Shown here: one piece after another, positions 45,901 to 53,095 of the stretch | Position numbering within the stretch: the stretch's first letter is position 1 | How the letters are laid out: each line of letters opens with the position of its first letter | Origin: Tengunoibacter tsumagoiensis | Lineage (GTDB): Bacteria > Chloroflexota > Ktedonobacteria > Ktedonobacterales > Ktedonobacteraceae | Assembly: GCF_003967535.1 (NCBI RefSeq) | Contig: NZ_BIFR01000001.1 | Location: 1,673,001 to 1,737,000, forward strand | DNA: 64,000 nt | Direction of reading: 5' to 3' | Program-made: the position numbers and the translations under genes | The notes under the pieces: model-generated | The model's input: only the letters and a program-made list of their open reading frames with translations | Told to the model about the DNA's origin: nothing | The model's database searches: none

Positions 45901-46122
45901 ATCAAGAATATTGACAATCATGCGATCCTTCAACTTCTTGAGCTGATGAGCGCGAGCCAAAAAAGCCTCTTTGCTCTCATTTGTTGGGAGTGGAAGAGAA
46001 AGTTTTTTTAGAATAATCTTTTTTTTGCGCTGAGTCCCAATAAAAAATGTGCTGGTAGAACTCGCCCGCAGCAGATCCGTCACCAGATACTGTCCAATCT
46101 GCTGCTGCCCTACATCTGGCAT
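42973..46122 (-). CDS. Ser/Thr pseudokinase fused to DinG-type Fe-S helicase
   Basis: The protein is 1049 residues from ATG 46122 (GGGAGAGG upstream; the frame extends further without support). Residues 9-265 have the kinase fold (Y-M-A-P-E-Q at 171-176), but the catalytic loop reads H-G-N-L-H-P-G-N (130-137), so Asp is Asn. DFG is replaced by A-E-F (149-151) and the glycine loop is absent. An acidic, Pro-rich linker covers 270-385. Residues 385-1049 are a DinG/XPD-like superfamily 2 helicase: Walker A G-T-G-T-G-K-S (439-445), Fe-S cysteines 500, 560, 565 and 571, DEAH 613-616 and Q-G-I-G-R-L-L-R (motif VI). It should unwind DNA 5' to 3', with the dead kinase perhaps sensing a ligand or partner (inference). 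Confidence 0.93.
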   Translation of the reverse strand: MPDVGQQQIGQYLVTDLLRASSTSTFFIGTQRKKKIILKKLSLPLPTNESKEAFLARAHQLKKLKDRMIVNILDANFISDFAYLVMDYVDWRSLGEQFPAGEQLAPDQVKQILSPIAGALHYAHARNIFHGNLHPGNLLVGERNTTLLAEFALTPPGFSPVLDEVDLALPYMAPEQLEGEVSAASDQYALAVMVYEWLCGRRPYSASERAGLLQAQLGQKITPPTSLNPAVSPAVEKVLLQALALEPEQRFPHIQAFSDHYLSALMGFAFKTPQPAARPAKRVLPKVSEAPETPEAPAEPEPLNTAPPRLVIPDRGEKATIPSLKALPNTPRLSTLVHESEANYVEQTPIPDEPVEKVKEPRKRRTLLEDDDDDRLFPESMRDGFGESRLLSKVVSDLRQGGVLSESLPGYEERPAQVEMASLISRAITESTPAIIEAGTGTGKSLAYLVPIVRSGEVAIVSTANKALQEQLFYKDIPFVQRYIKPFEAALVKGVNNYVCLDRVESERTGMQFFTKNRDFNRLLEMTLDPDSKFNGDFETLGFQLPNDIRSRVATDSDQCAWNKCAYFEDCYVHKMRERAERAQVIVVNHTLLLLDAALGGFLLPERDLIVLDEAHHLEEEATRSFTISVAPAQIQTLLAQRMLKDHTLLHLQDETMRTAMLMWSRLEQITNFGFKGRANLEAPMEEGLRLATVISDLADSLRKQRPKTLDEKEAPLYDKLLKRTQNLAENIRTIFSVSAPDKFVYYIERIEGSASKGFVLQASAAPLDVTSWLKEKLFDKCNVISTSATLATIGPNPVKPHEKGPNFAYFRKRIGLDPQERPDVLEHILPLAFDYEQNSLLYLPRHLPPPTFGEGADDYMLDIAREMYKLVKISRGRAFLLFSSKRMMDRAYELMSPHLPYPLLKQGDMTRLELTKRFRQEEGAVLFGLKSFWEGVDIAGDALSLVVIDKLPFDPPDDPVHEARVAQMKAAGENWFGTYVLPQAVLRLKQGIGRLLRTREDRGVMAILDTRLHTKGYGRQVLDAMPPARRTSNIRDVDRFFAEDRPAF

Positions 46123-46561
46123 GTGCCTCTCCCTTAAACCTAAAAAGTGGTGATTACGAGCCTCAAGAAATAAAAGATGCACGTTCTCTATTTGAACAGG
46201 TGTTTTCTTTGTATGAGCAGTATAACACAGCGGGATGTCAGGGACAAACCCGGTTGTCCCTCTGCTCGTAACTTTTCCTCTTTTTGGCGCTGCTTTTCGA
46301 TGCAAGAACCTTTTCAGCCGCCAGAGGACCGACCAGGAACGGGAAGCGCGATGAGACCCTGCAAACGTTCTTGACAGTAAGCTTGCTTGTATGGGATAGT
46401 TATAGCTGAGTTTTGTCTTTATTTCTGATTGTGCAGGTGATATGGCTAAAATCAAGTGATCTGGCAAGCAAAATAAATAGAACCAATTGCCCCCACTCAA
46501 AGTCGGGATAGGTATCCTATTTTCAGTGAGAGAAGTCATCATCAAGTGAGGATAGACGATT
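46123..46561. other. Gap upstream of the pseudokinase-helicase gene
   Basis: No supported gene. The frame of the helicase gene stays open to 46665 but lacks a ribosome site or family similarity there, so it is treated as untranslated. From about 46490 the base composition becomes markedly more AT-rich, marking the edge of the accessory stretch. Confidence 0.45.
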
Positions 46562-46987
46562 ATGGAACGCACCAGAGTACTGATCAGAAACTCTTTTATA
46601 CTCTTTTTTTTGATACTAACTATAGCTTCCATCATATTCAATGTAGTGTTATATACAACACTCATCTTGTCATTAATAGATCTTCCTCTTTTAATTATAG
46701 GAGATGTTTTGAAAGAAAGAACTCAAAAAAGTAGTGAAAAAATTTGGTATCAGCGTTATCCGATAACAGTATATATGACTTATTTCATGATTATACCTTT
46801 AATAATTTCTTTGAGTTCGGTAAGTAGCTCTTCTTCAGATACGCATTATTTGTATCTAAAAATAATATTGTATATTCTTTGCATTTTTTCTATTTTTAAA
46901 TCCTTTATATTCATCACAGCAAGTACCATTGATTTGTTTTTTTTAAAGAAACAGAAAGATGAGATGGACTCACATTCCATAAGGTAA
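46562..46987 (+). CDS. Small AT-rich membrane protein, unknown
   Basis: The 141-residue protein has three to four hydrophobic helices (about 10-30, 32-48, 70-88, 97-123) and a charged tail. ATG has GAGGAT about 8 nt upstream. Codons are strongly AT-biased compared with the flanking helicase gene, suggesting recent acquisition. It heads a set of small membrane proteins around an RHS fragment, and membrane immunity proteins to RHS-type toxins are one possibility (inference). No family was recognised. Confidence 0.65.
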   Translation: MERTRVLIRNSFILFFLILTIASIIFNVVLYTTLILSLIDLPLLIIGDVLKERTQKSSEKIWYQRYPITVYMTYFMIIPLIISLSSVSSSSSDTHYLYLKIILYILCIFSIFKSFIFITASTIDLFFLKKQKDEMDSHSIR

Positions 46988-46989
46988 GT

Positions 46990-47130
46990 GATAGACAAAC
47001 CAGCGTTGGCCTCAGCACCAGGAGCCTGTACGATCTTTCATCGGGAGCACTGCATAAAAGATTGCCAGTTCCTTCTTATACGAATCCATTTAACGAGACC
47101 TTTGAGGAGTTTGATACTGATGCTTTTTAG
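46990..47130 (+). pseudogene. Possible C-terminal remnant of a larger protein
   Basis: A frame without a start codon runs to TAG 47128-47130. It has a protein-like acidic end containing N-P-F-N-E-T-F-E-E-F-D and, further upstream, S-L-Y-D-L-S-S-G-A-L. It may be the tail of a degraded toxin or surface protein. The evidence is only composition and context. Confidence 0.25.
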
Positions 47131-47177
47131 GAGAATGAAAGAAGATACAAAGTCCTTTTGACAAAGATAGCTAGCAA

Positions 47178-47558
47178 GTGAAATTGAGAAATCATCTCAA
47201 AGAAGGAGTAAGAGCCACTTTTCCGGATTGGAAGTATGAACCCGGTGATGATACCGGTTTTAGGATCGACATATGGAATATCGACGGTCTTGTTCCGGAC
47301 CTTGAAATCCTTCATATTGAGCAAGAGCCTGGCTTTACGAAAGTGATGGTCCGTCTCCTACGAAAAGATGTCCAATGCCGGTCGGATATCAGTATTATTG
47401 TTGGTCACATGATGAGCCTCATTCAGGAATCATTCTTACTGCTTATCGATATGTCTAGCAAGACTACATTTCAATATTGGTTTTTGACAGGTGGAGGGAC
47501 TCATGGGCATGAAGGCGTTTTCATTTTCGATGAAGTTGACATGCCTCATTTCGACTAA
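47178..47558 (+). CDS. Small cytosolic protein, unknown
   Basis: The 126-residue protein starts at GTG (no strong ribosome site) and has no membrane segment. It mixes acidic and aromatic residues with G-G-G-T-H-G-H near the end. The size, acidity and location among RHS and membrane fragments fit an orphan immunity-type protein, but no family was recognised. Confidence 0.5.
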   Translation: MKLRNHLKEGVRATFPDWKYEPGDDTGFRIDIWNIDGLVPDLEILHIEQEPGFTKVMVRLLRKDVQCRSDISIIVGHMMSLIQESFLLLIDMSSKTTFQYWFLTGGGTHGHEGVFIFDEVDMPHFD

Positions 47559-47774
47559 GAGATAATCAGATGATATCGAACGGGTAGCTCTCCACTAAAA
47601 TAGTGTTGGCGAAATCAAAAACCGAGCTCGATAGGAAAGAAAGCTTCCTTGAAGATGGCTCATCAACCGGTCACTGTATGGACGACGCGATGTAATCGAA
47701 CTGCGGTGACTATGAACTGGTGCTTTACGGCTGAAGAGGTATCTGCATGTAAGAATACATTTCACCAAGTGAAT

Positions 47775-47820
47775 TTTTATTCAGAGGAACAGCACAAAAA
47801 TGCTGTTCCTCTGAATAAAA
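47775..47820. terminator. Perfect 20-bp hairpin with flanking A/T tracts
   Basis: TTTTATTCAGAGGAACAGCA and TGCTGTTCCTCTGAATAAAA pair around CAAAAA. The T-rich left flank and A-rich right flank make it a good bidirectional terminator in form. It lies between two small accessory genes. The rest of 47559-47895 shows only degraded sequence. Confidence 0.7.
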
Positions 47821-47898
47821 TAGGCTGTGTTGTTGAATATATAATAGAATTTTGAGAAAAAGAGCGAAATACTTAGCAGAAAAGGATCTAACGAAGTG

Positions 47899-48174
47899 AT
47901 GAAAAAAGCAGAATGGAAAAAGATTGAAAGATATGTTTACCCCATTTTTAATATCTTTACTTTAATTAGCGTTTTCATGAGTTTAAAGCATTTTCAGTAT
48001 TATCCTGTCTTTGCATTTCCTTTTTTGGGATTACTTATTACAACTATTATCTTCGCACTATTTTCTAGGGATATCATTTTTAATGAAAAAATGGATCACC
48101 ATATTCTTTTATTTCTTTGTTTGCTCCACAGTATAGTGGATATAGTAGGACTGATTTTTTACTTTTGGCATTAA
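47899..48174 (+). CDS. Small AT-rich membrane protein, unknown
   Basis: The protein is about 91 residues with three hydrophobic helices (about 15-30, 36-54, 68-90), ending in F-Y-F-W-H. ATG 47899 follows a GTG in the same frame, and AAAGGA lies upstream. AT-rich codon use resembles the other small membrane genes of this stretch. No family was recognised. Confidence 0.6.
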   Translation: MKKAEWKKIERYVYPIFNIFTLISVFMSLKHFQYYPVFAFPFLGLLITTIIFALFSRDIIFNEKMDHHILLFLCLLHSIVDIVGLIFYFWH

Positions 48175-48203
48175 TTACCGCTATTCTATAGTAATTTCCT
48201 ATA

Positions 48204-48635
48204 ATGGTACCGGACAAACGATATCATTATATCGTGGCGATCATTAGACCAGTCAATCATAGTCCTGCAGGCGGCTATACCTATGATGACAGTAAGCATC
48301 CACATGCCGTCACTGCTGCGGCCAATGGCTACACGGCCTCCTATGACCTGGCTGGCAATATGATCTGTCGCGCACCGACCAGTGCCACTACCTGTACTGG
48401 CACGCAGACTGGTCAGCAACTGGGTTATGATCCTGAAGGACGCCTTTCAACCTGGCAGGACAAACCCAATTCGCCCAGTTCGACGGCCAAATATCTCTAT
48501 GATGGTGAGGGGAACCGCGTAGTCGCTCAGACCACCTCAGGTAGCAACACGACCACGACCACGTATATCGGCAACAGTGCGGAGGTGCAACAAACCACGG
48601 GCCCGTCGATGCAGACGCGACCTGTTCTGGCCTGA
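48204..48635 (+). pseudogene. RHS/YD-repeat protein fragment
   Basis: From about 48255 the frame encodes YD-repeat sequence: G-Y-T-Y-D-D, Y-D-L-A-G-N-M, G-Y-D-P-E-G-R-L, Y-L-Y-D-G-E-G-N-R-V. These are typical of the RHS shell that encloses secreted toxins. Only about 120 residues remain. The N-terminal shell and the usual C-terminal core motif and toxin tip are missing, and the frame breaks at 48635. The ATG lies in unrelated sequence. It is probably a relic left by recombination. Confidence 0.75.
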
Positions 48636-48874
48636 GTGGACGACGATTTGGCGCGAACGTTTTGTCGATGGTATCAAAACGATAGTAAAGAGCTTTGCAG
48701 AACATATCACAATATGATGAGTAAAAAAGATGAGTATCAGACATGTGTGAATGCAATTGGTTTGGACCAGTGTAGATAGCAAAGTTAAGCTCCTTTCTTA
48801 AGGAGTAAAGTGAACGGTACCACTTGTTCAAGGTACATCGTGAGCAAGTGGTTGCTACAGAAGGTGTGAACACG

Positions 48875-49321
48875 ATGAAAAGACAAGAGACTCAAGTCAG
48901 ATATGTAAGAGGGATAACCTCAAGTTACCCGTTATCCTGGTTTGAATATCAAAGAACGCTGCCCTTATCGATACCATTAATTGTTTCTCTTTATATTTAT
49001 GGCTACGATAACTTTATTTCTTTCTGTGTATGGGCACTAAGCTTTGTTCTTTTATTTCTCTTTATCACCCTTGTTATAAGAGTGAGAGCAGACAAGCATG
49101 TAGAAACCTGGTATAAAAAACCAGGTTTATTCGATCTTTTTCGGGGCATATTTTCTGTGCCTCTTTCTTTTATAGCTGGATTCGAGCTTTTTAATCTTTC
49201 AACCGATATATACTCTGATATACCATTTTTTAATATTACAATATTGTTAACAATAATGATAATAATATTATCTTTTAATTATGTGCTATCTCTATTCATT
49301 AAGCTGTTAGTTGCCAAATAG
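48875..49321 (+). CDS. Small membrane protein, unknown
   Basis: The protein is about 148 residues with four hydrophobic helices (about 30-48, 50-70, 92-110, 120-145). ATG 48875 is chosen because AGAAGGTG lies 8 nt upstream; an in-frame ATG at 48824 is possible. Like its neighbours it is AT-rich and follows RHS remnants. No family was recognised. Confidence 0.6.
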   Translation: MKRQETQVRYVRGITSSYPLSWFEYQRTLPLSIPLIVSLYIYGYDNFISFCVWALSFVLLFLFITLVIRVRADKHVETWYKKPGLFDLFRGIFSVPLSFIAGFELFNLSTDIYSDIPFFNITILLTIMIIILSFNYVLSLFIKLLVAK

Positions 49322-49435
49322 GGGATAGTTGGAAACGAACAATTATTTTGTTACCAACTGCGCCACTTCGAGAGCATTGTGATACAAACATGATGCATTT
49401 TCATATTTCATCATAATTATCCAAGGAGGTTATTC

Positions 49436-50845
49436 ATGGAGCCTGGAGCCTATTATCTGGCGGAGCACCATCAAGATGGTCAACCGCTCGCCTGCTCCAA
49501 CATACGCCCGCAGTGGCTACACGGCTGGCAAGCGATCAGGCATGTGTTGTCCGGCCTGATACTTTGTGTGACGTTTTTCGTTCTTGCTACGGTTATTCCT
49601 TTTTCCGCCCTGCAAGGTCAGAGCGAAGCTTCACAAGCGAGGCTCTTGCAGACTCATGGTCAGGGTAGTGTGGCCAGGAGCTTCTTGCAGACGGAGCGTA
49701 GTGCCAGCTTGATAGATACTCAGTTTTTTGGATCTTATGAGCGCAATAGCTACCAGAAAGGATATTTGAGGATTGAGAGAGGCGTTACGAGACCGTATAG
49801 TGATGATCGTACTGGAGTAGAGTACGACCATGAGAGCTCTTCTGTCCCAGGCGTCAGCCAGTTCATTTTACCTGACAGCGTCGAGGGCAAGCCTCAGAGC
49901 ATGCGTCTTGATGCCTACCTCAAGGGAAAGCTTGAGACCCAGACGGACCCAATCGGACAATGTTCTGTCAATGATCATGGATTGTGTCCTCTCTCACCTC
50001 CAGGTGGCGGCAATAGCAGTAGTAGTGGAGATGGACGTGAAAGTGATACTGATCATGAATGCGGACCTGGTACAATTTCGAGTGGAAATCAATGTATAGC
50101 TGTAATTTATCATACGCAGGACAATCTTAATGCGAGCCAGACAAAGCTGAACCCGGCAATATACGTAGCAACATACATAGCAGTGACTTTACTGGTTTTA
50201 GTAGGGGTGATATTGCTTTCAAAAAGTATTTACGCACTTATAAAAGCATACAAAGATTTTTATGCTTCAGTAGGAAAAGAGGAGAACTCCCCTGAGCCTG
50301 AACAGAAAACGGAGCTTCCGGTAACAGCCTATCAGCTGGCAGAGCTCCATCAAGTTGGTCAACCGCTCGCATGCTATGACATGCGCCCACAGTGGATACG
50401 TATCTGGCAAGCGTATAGGGATATGTTGCTCAGAGTGGTAATTTGTGTCCTCCTTTTCGCGCTTGCTGCGATTCTTATTTTTCTCTCCGAAGTATTTCAA
50501 GGTCAGATTCAAGATCCACAACTCAGGCTCTCAGTCGGGCTTGTTGGTATTATTCCATGTTTTTTCAGTGGTGTTGAATGGTTGATTATGAAACATATGG
50601 TCGCTCGGGAAATCCCAGCATCCCTTCTTGTTTGCACAAAAGGTCTTATTGTGATTTACCCGAAAGTCGTAGATGTGCTTCATTGGGATGAGGTAAAAGG
50701 ACCTCTCATAGTAGAAGAGAGAAAGAAAAAGAGGAAGAGTTATAAACTTCGTCGTATCAAAGGTGAGCCACTCGTCTTTAATGATGCATATGAGGATAGC
50801 GAATCCCTGATTGAACTCGTCAGGCAGCAGATCCAGAGAGGATAG
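49436..50845 (+). CDS. Multi-pass membrane protein with duplicated motif and PH-like tail
   Basis: The 469-residue protein has a strong ribosome site (AAGGAGG). The segment Y-Y-L-A-E-H-H-Q-D-G-Q-P-L-A-C near the N-terminus recurs at about residue 297 as Y-Q-L-A-E-L-H-Q-V-G-Q-P-L-A-C. Each copy is followed by R-P-Q-W and a membrane helix. The first copy continues into an extracytoplasmic domain (about 60-235) with Ser/Gly-rich linker and four cysteines, then a helix at about 240-265. The second copy leads to two helices and a C-terminal beta-rich domain (about 395-465) resembling a bacterial PH domain. It appears to be an internally duplicated or fused gene. Function is unknown. Confidence 0.75.
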   Translation: MEPGAYYLAEHHQDGQPLACSNIRPQWLHGWQAIRHVLSGLILCVTFFVLATVIPFSALQGQSEASQARLLQTHGQGSVARSFLQTERSASLIDTQFFGSYERNSYQKGYLRIERGVTRPYSDDRTGVEYDHESSSVPGVSQFILPDSVEGKPQSMRLDAYLKGKLETQTDPIGQCSVNDHGLCPLSPPGGGNSSSSGDGRESDTDHECGPGTISSGNQCIAVIYHTQDNLNASQTKLNPAIYVATYIAVTLLVLVGVILLSKSIYALIKAYKDFYASVGKEENSPEPEQKTELPVTAYQLAELHQVGQPLACYDMRPQWIRIWQAYRDMLLRVVICVLLFALAAILIFLSEVFQGQIQDPQLRLSVGLVGIIPCFFSGVEWLIMKHMVAREIPASLLVCTKGLIVIYPKVVDVLHWDEVKGPLIVEERKKKRKSYKLRRIKGEPLVFNDAYEDSESLIELVRQQIQRG

Positions 50846-50868
50846 CCGTACCAGGATTGCCTCTCTAC

Positions 50869-50897
50869 TTGACAGTTCTTCCCGGCTGGAGTATATT
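50869..50897 (+). promoter_or_regulatory. Sigma-70 promoter of the Nudix-regulator operon
   Basis: A perfect TTGACA (50869-50874), a 17-nt spacer and TATATT (50892-50897) form a near-consensus promoter 71 nt upstream of the Nudix gene start. Confidence 0.8.
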
Positions 50898-50918
50898 AGT
50901 GTAAAGAATACACTAATA
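50894..50918. promoter_or_regulatory. Operator-like 10-bp inverted repeat over the -10
   Basis: TATTAGTGTA and TACACTAATA, separated by AAGAA, overlap the -10 box and the start site, the position of a repressor site. The downstream protein has an NrtR-type winged helix, so autoregulation is likely (inference). Known NrtR sites are palindromes of about this size. Confidence 0.75.
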
Positions 50919-50967
50919 GGAACCCTGTCATTGGGGCAGGGTTTAGAGAGAAGGGCAGAGCAAGCGA

Positions 50968-51705
50968 ATGGAAGAGTCAAGCAATGGGAAAGAGGCAATG
51001 AACGAGCAGAAAGAGGAAGAGCAGTCCGAAGAGGGCCCGCATAATTATGATGCGGCGAAGTATGAGCGGCCATCGGTAACAGTCGATGTCTTAATGATGA
51101 GCCTCAGGCAGCGCGACCTTCAGATGTTGTTGATCAAGCGTCGTTCCTGGCCTTACGAAGGAATGTGGGCTATCCCTGGTGGCTTTATCAACATGGACGA
51201 ATCGTTAGAGACCGCAGCGAAACGGGAATTGCAGGAAGAGACGGGTGTTGAAGACGTCTATCTGGAGCAACTTTATACTTTCGGCAATCCTGGTCGTGAT
51301 CCTCGTACACGTGTCATCACCGTTGTCTATTTTGCGTTATTAGACTCAGAATTATTACAGGTCTCCGCTGCCAGCGACGCCACAGATGTGGGCTGGTTCT
51401 CCGTCTATGATCTCCCTCCGCTTGCCTTTGATCACCAGATGATCGTTGAATACGCATTGAACCGTCTGCGTGGCAAGCTAGAATACACAACAATTGCCTT
51501 TAACCTTCTGCCCGAACAATTCACCCTACGGGAGCTCCAGTGGGTGTATGAGATTATCCTGCATAAGAAGCTGGACAAGCGTAATTTCCGTAAAAAGATT
51601 CTTTCGACCAACATTCTAGAGGACACGGGAGCCAAAAAGATGGAAGGGACCCATCGGCCTGCGCGGCTCTATCGCTTTAATCCCGAGGCCGAAAGCAAGC
51701 TCTAA
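50968..51705 (+). CDS. NrtR-like Nudix transcriptional regulator
   Basis: The 245-residue protein has a charged N-terminal tail (1-30) and a Nudix domain (about 35-165). Its Nudix box is complete: G72, E78, R86-E87, E90-E91, G93, so hydrolysis may be retained, whereas many NrtR repressors have lost it. A C-terminal winged helix (about 175-240: F-T-L-R-E-L-Q-W-V-Y-E, R-N-F-R-K-K-I, R-P-A-R-L-Y-R-F) is the NrtR signature. NrtR proteins sense ADP-ribose and repress NAD genes. The next gene on the strand is a nicotinamidase, which fits. Confidence 0.9.
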   Translation: MEESSNGKEAMNEQKEEEQSEEGPHNYDAAKYERPSVTVDVLMMSLRQRDLQMLLIKRRSWPYEGMWAIPGGFINMDESLETAAKRELQEETGVEDVYLEQLYTFGNPGRDPRTRVITVVYFALLDSELLQVSAASDATDVGWFSVYDLPPLAFDHQMIVEYALNRLRGKLEYTTIAFNLLPEQFTLRELQWVYEIILHKKLDKRNFRKKILSTNILEDTGAKKMEGTHRPARLYRFNPEAESKL

Positions 51706-51828
51706 ACTCTCCTAGAACATCGTATAGCCAATTTGTAATCTATCCAGGTAATGCCACATTTTTTCTGAAGTAGCCTGTATTCTTCGTGAAGAGATCGAGA
51801 AATTGCATCACATAAGGAGTGGAGACTG

Positions 51829-52572
51829 ATGGAACAATTGGAGCAGAATACCCGATCAGTTGAGCAGTTTTTGCAGCGTTCAGCGCCCTTTCTCACTGCC
51901 GTTGCTAGCTGGGAGCAGCAGTTGAGTGATCTGAGCTGGCAGAGTCTGCAAACCGAGGCCGAGCAGGGGAAAGTGGCCGTCTTTAGCATTGATATGGTCA
52001 ATGGTTTCTGTCATGAGGGACCACTTTCAAGTTCGCGGGTCAAAGGAATTATTCCAGAAGTTGTCAACGTCTTTGAGCAGGCCTATCGTATTGGCGTCCG
52101 ACAGTTTGTCATGGCGCAGGATAGCCACACACCAGAGTCCATTGAATTTGCCGATTTCCCGCCTCATTGTCAGGTCAATACCAGCGAGGCCGAGAACATT
52201 CCAGAGTTAGCGAACCTGCCCTTTGCCCATTTATATACAACCATTGCCAAGAACTCATTAAATGCCTTCCATGGTACTGAGCTAGCGGCCTGGTTAGATG
52301 AGCATAAGGATCTGAGTACCGTCATAGTAGTTGGCGATTGCACCGACCTCTGCGTCTATCAGACCGCGATGCACTTAAAGCTGCATGCCAATGCTTATAA
52401 TCTGCCTTTGCGTGTCATCGTACCAGCCAATGCCGTCCAGACCTATGACACGCCGGTCGAGGTTGCGCAAGAGATCGGTGCCCTGGCCCACGATGGGGAT
52501 GTCCTGAACCTGATCTTTTTATATCATATGTACCTGAATGGGATCGAAGTCGTGCGCAAGGTGAACGGGTAA
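51829..52572 (+). CDS. Nicotinamidase / isochorismatase-family cysteine hydrolase
   Basis: The 247-residue protein has the catalytic triad of the family: D55 (S-I-D-M-V-N-G-F), K141 (I-A-K-N-S) and C175 (G-D-C-T-D-L-C-V). D98, H100 and H113 (Q-D-S-H and P-P-H-C) match the metal ligands of nicotinamidases, so nicotinamide to nicotinate plus ammonia is the best call. A 48-residue helical N-terminal extension is unusual. It lies 123 nt after the NrtR-like gene, probably under its control (NAD salvage). Confidence 0.88.
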   Translation: MEQLEQNTRSVEQFLQRSAPFLTAVASWEQQLSDLSWQSLQTEAEQGKVAVFSIDMVNGFCHEGPLSSSRVKGIIPEVVNVFEQAYRIGVRQFVMAQDSHTPESIEFADFPPHCQVNTSEAENIPELANLPFAHLYTTIAKNSLNAFHGTELAAWLDEHKDLSTVIVVGDCTDLCVYQTAMHLKLHANAYNLPLRVIVPANAVQTYDTPVEVAQEIGALAHDGDVLNLIFLYHMYLNGIEVVRKVNG

Positions 52573-53084
52573 CGACGGCCATCATGAATGATGGGCCCTA
52601 CGATATTGAGCGATAAATCGCTTATAAAGGTGCAATTTATTGCACGAGAAGGTAGGGCCCATCATTTATGATGGCCGCGTACCACGCCAATCATCGCAAA
52701 TGATGGGTTTATACGATAAATCGACGATGGAATGTAATACATTGTATGAGGGTGGAAAAGGGGTGGAGTGGGTCACGACGGCCATCATGAATGATGGGCC
52801 CTGCGATATTGAGCAATAAATTGCTTATAAAGGTGCAATTTATTGCACAAAAAGGTAAGGCCCATCATTTATGATGGCCGCGTACCACGTCAATCATCGC
52901 AAATGATGGGCTTATACGATAAATCGCTAATGAGATGCAATTCATCGCACAAAAATTTAGGTCCCATCATTCATGATGAACGCGTACCACGTTAATCATC
53001 GAAAATGATGGGTTTATACGATAAATCGTAAATGAGATGCAATTCATCGCACAAAAAGGTAGGGCTCATCATTCATGATGGCTG
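52572..53084. repeat. Array of nested palindromic intergenic repeats
   Basis: Two long units (starting at 52572 and 52775, offset 203) share ACGACGGCCATCATGAATGA, a GCGATAAATCGC or GCAATAAATTGC hairpin, the palindrome GTGCAATTTATTGCAC and a closing CATCATTTATGATGGCC. The ends of a unit can pair with each other. Two shorter, diverged units of about 100 nt follow (near 52890 and 52991) with CGATAAATCG and ATGCAATTCATCGCAC. No reading frame of note is present. Changes between copies often preserve pairing, which argues for selection on hairpin structure. A related piece is at 63007. Confidence 0.85.
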
Positions 53085-53095
53085 CAGACTACCCC

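Noticed and set aside
46123..46665. N-terminal extension of the pseudokinase-helicase frame by 181 codons
   Set aside because: No ribosome site, poor composition, and a strong site GGGAGAGG exists at ATG 46122, where the kinase-like fold begins.
47649..47855. 68-codon frame between two accessory genes
   Set aside because: It overlaps the 20-bp hairpin at 47775-47820 and has no ribosome site or protein-like features.
52572..53084. Repeated units that could suggest a CRISPR array or insertion sequence
   Set aside because: Units are about 100-200 nt, internally palindromic and adjacent, without unique spacers, cas genes or a transposase frame.
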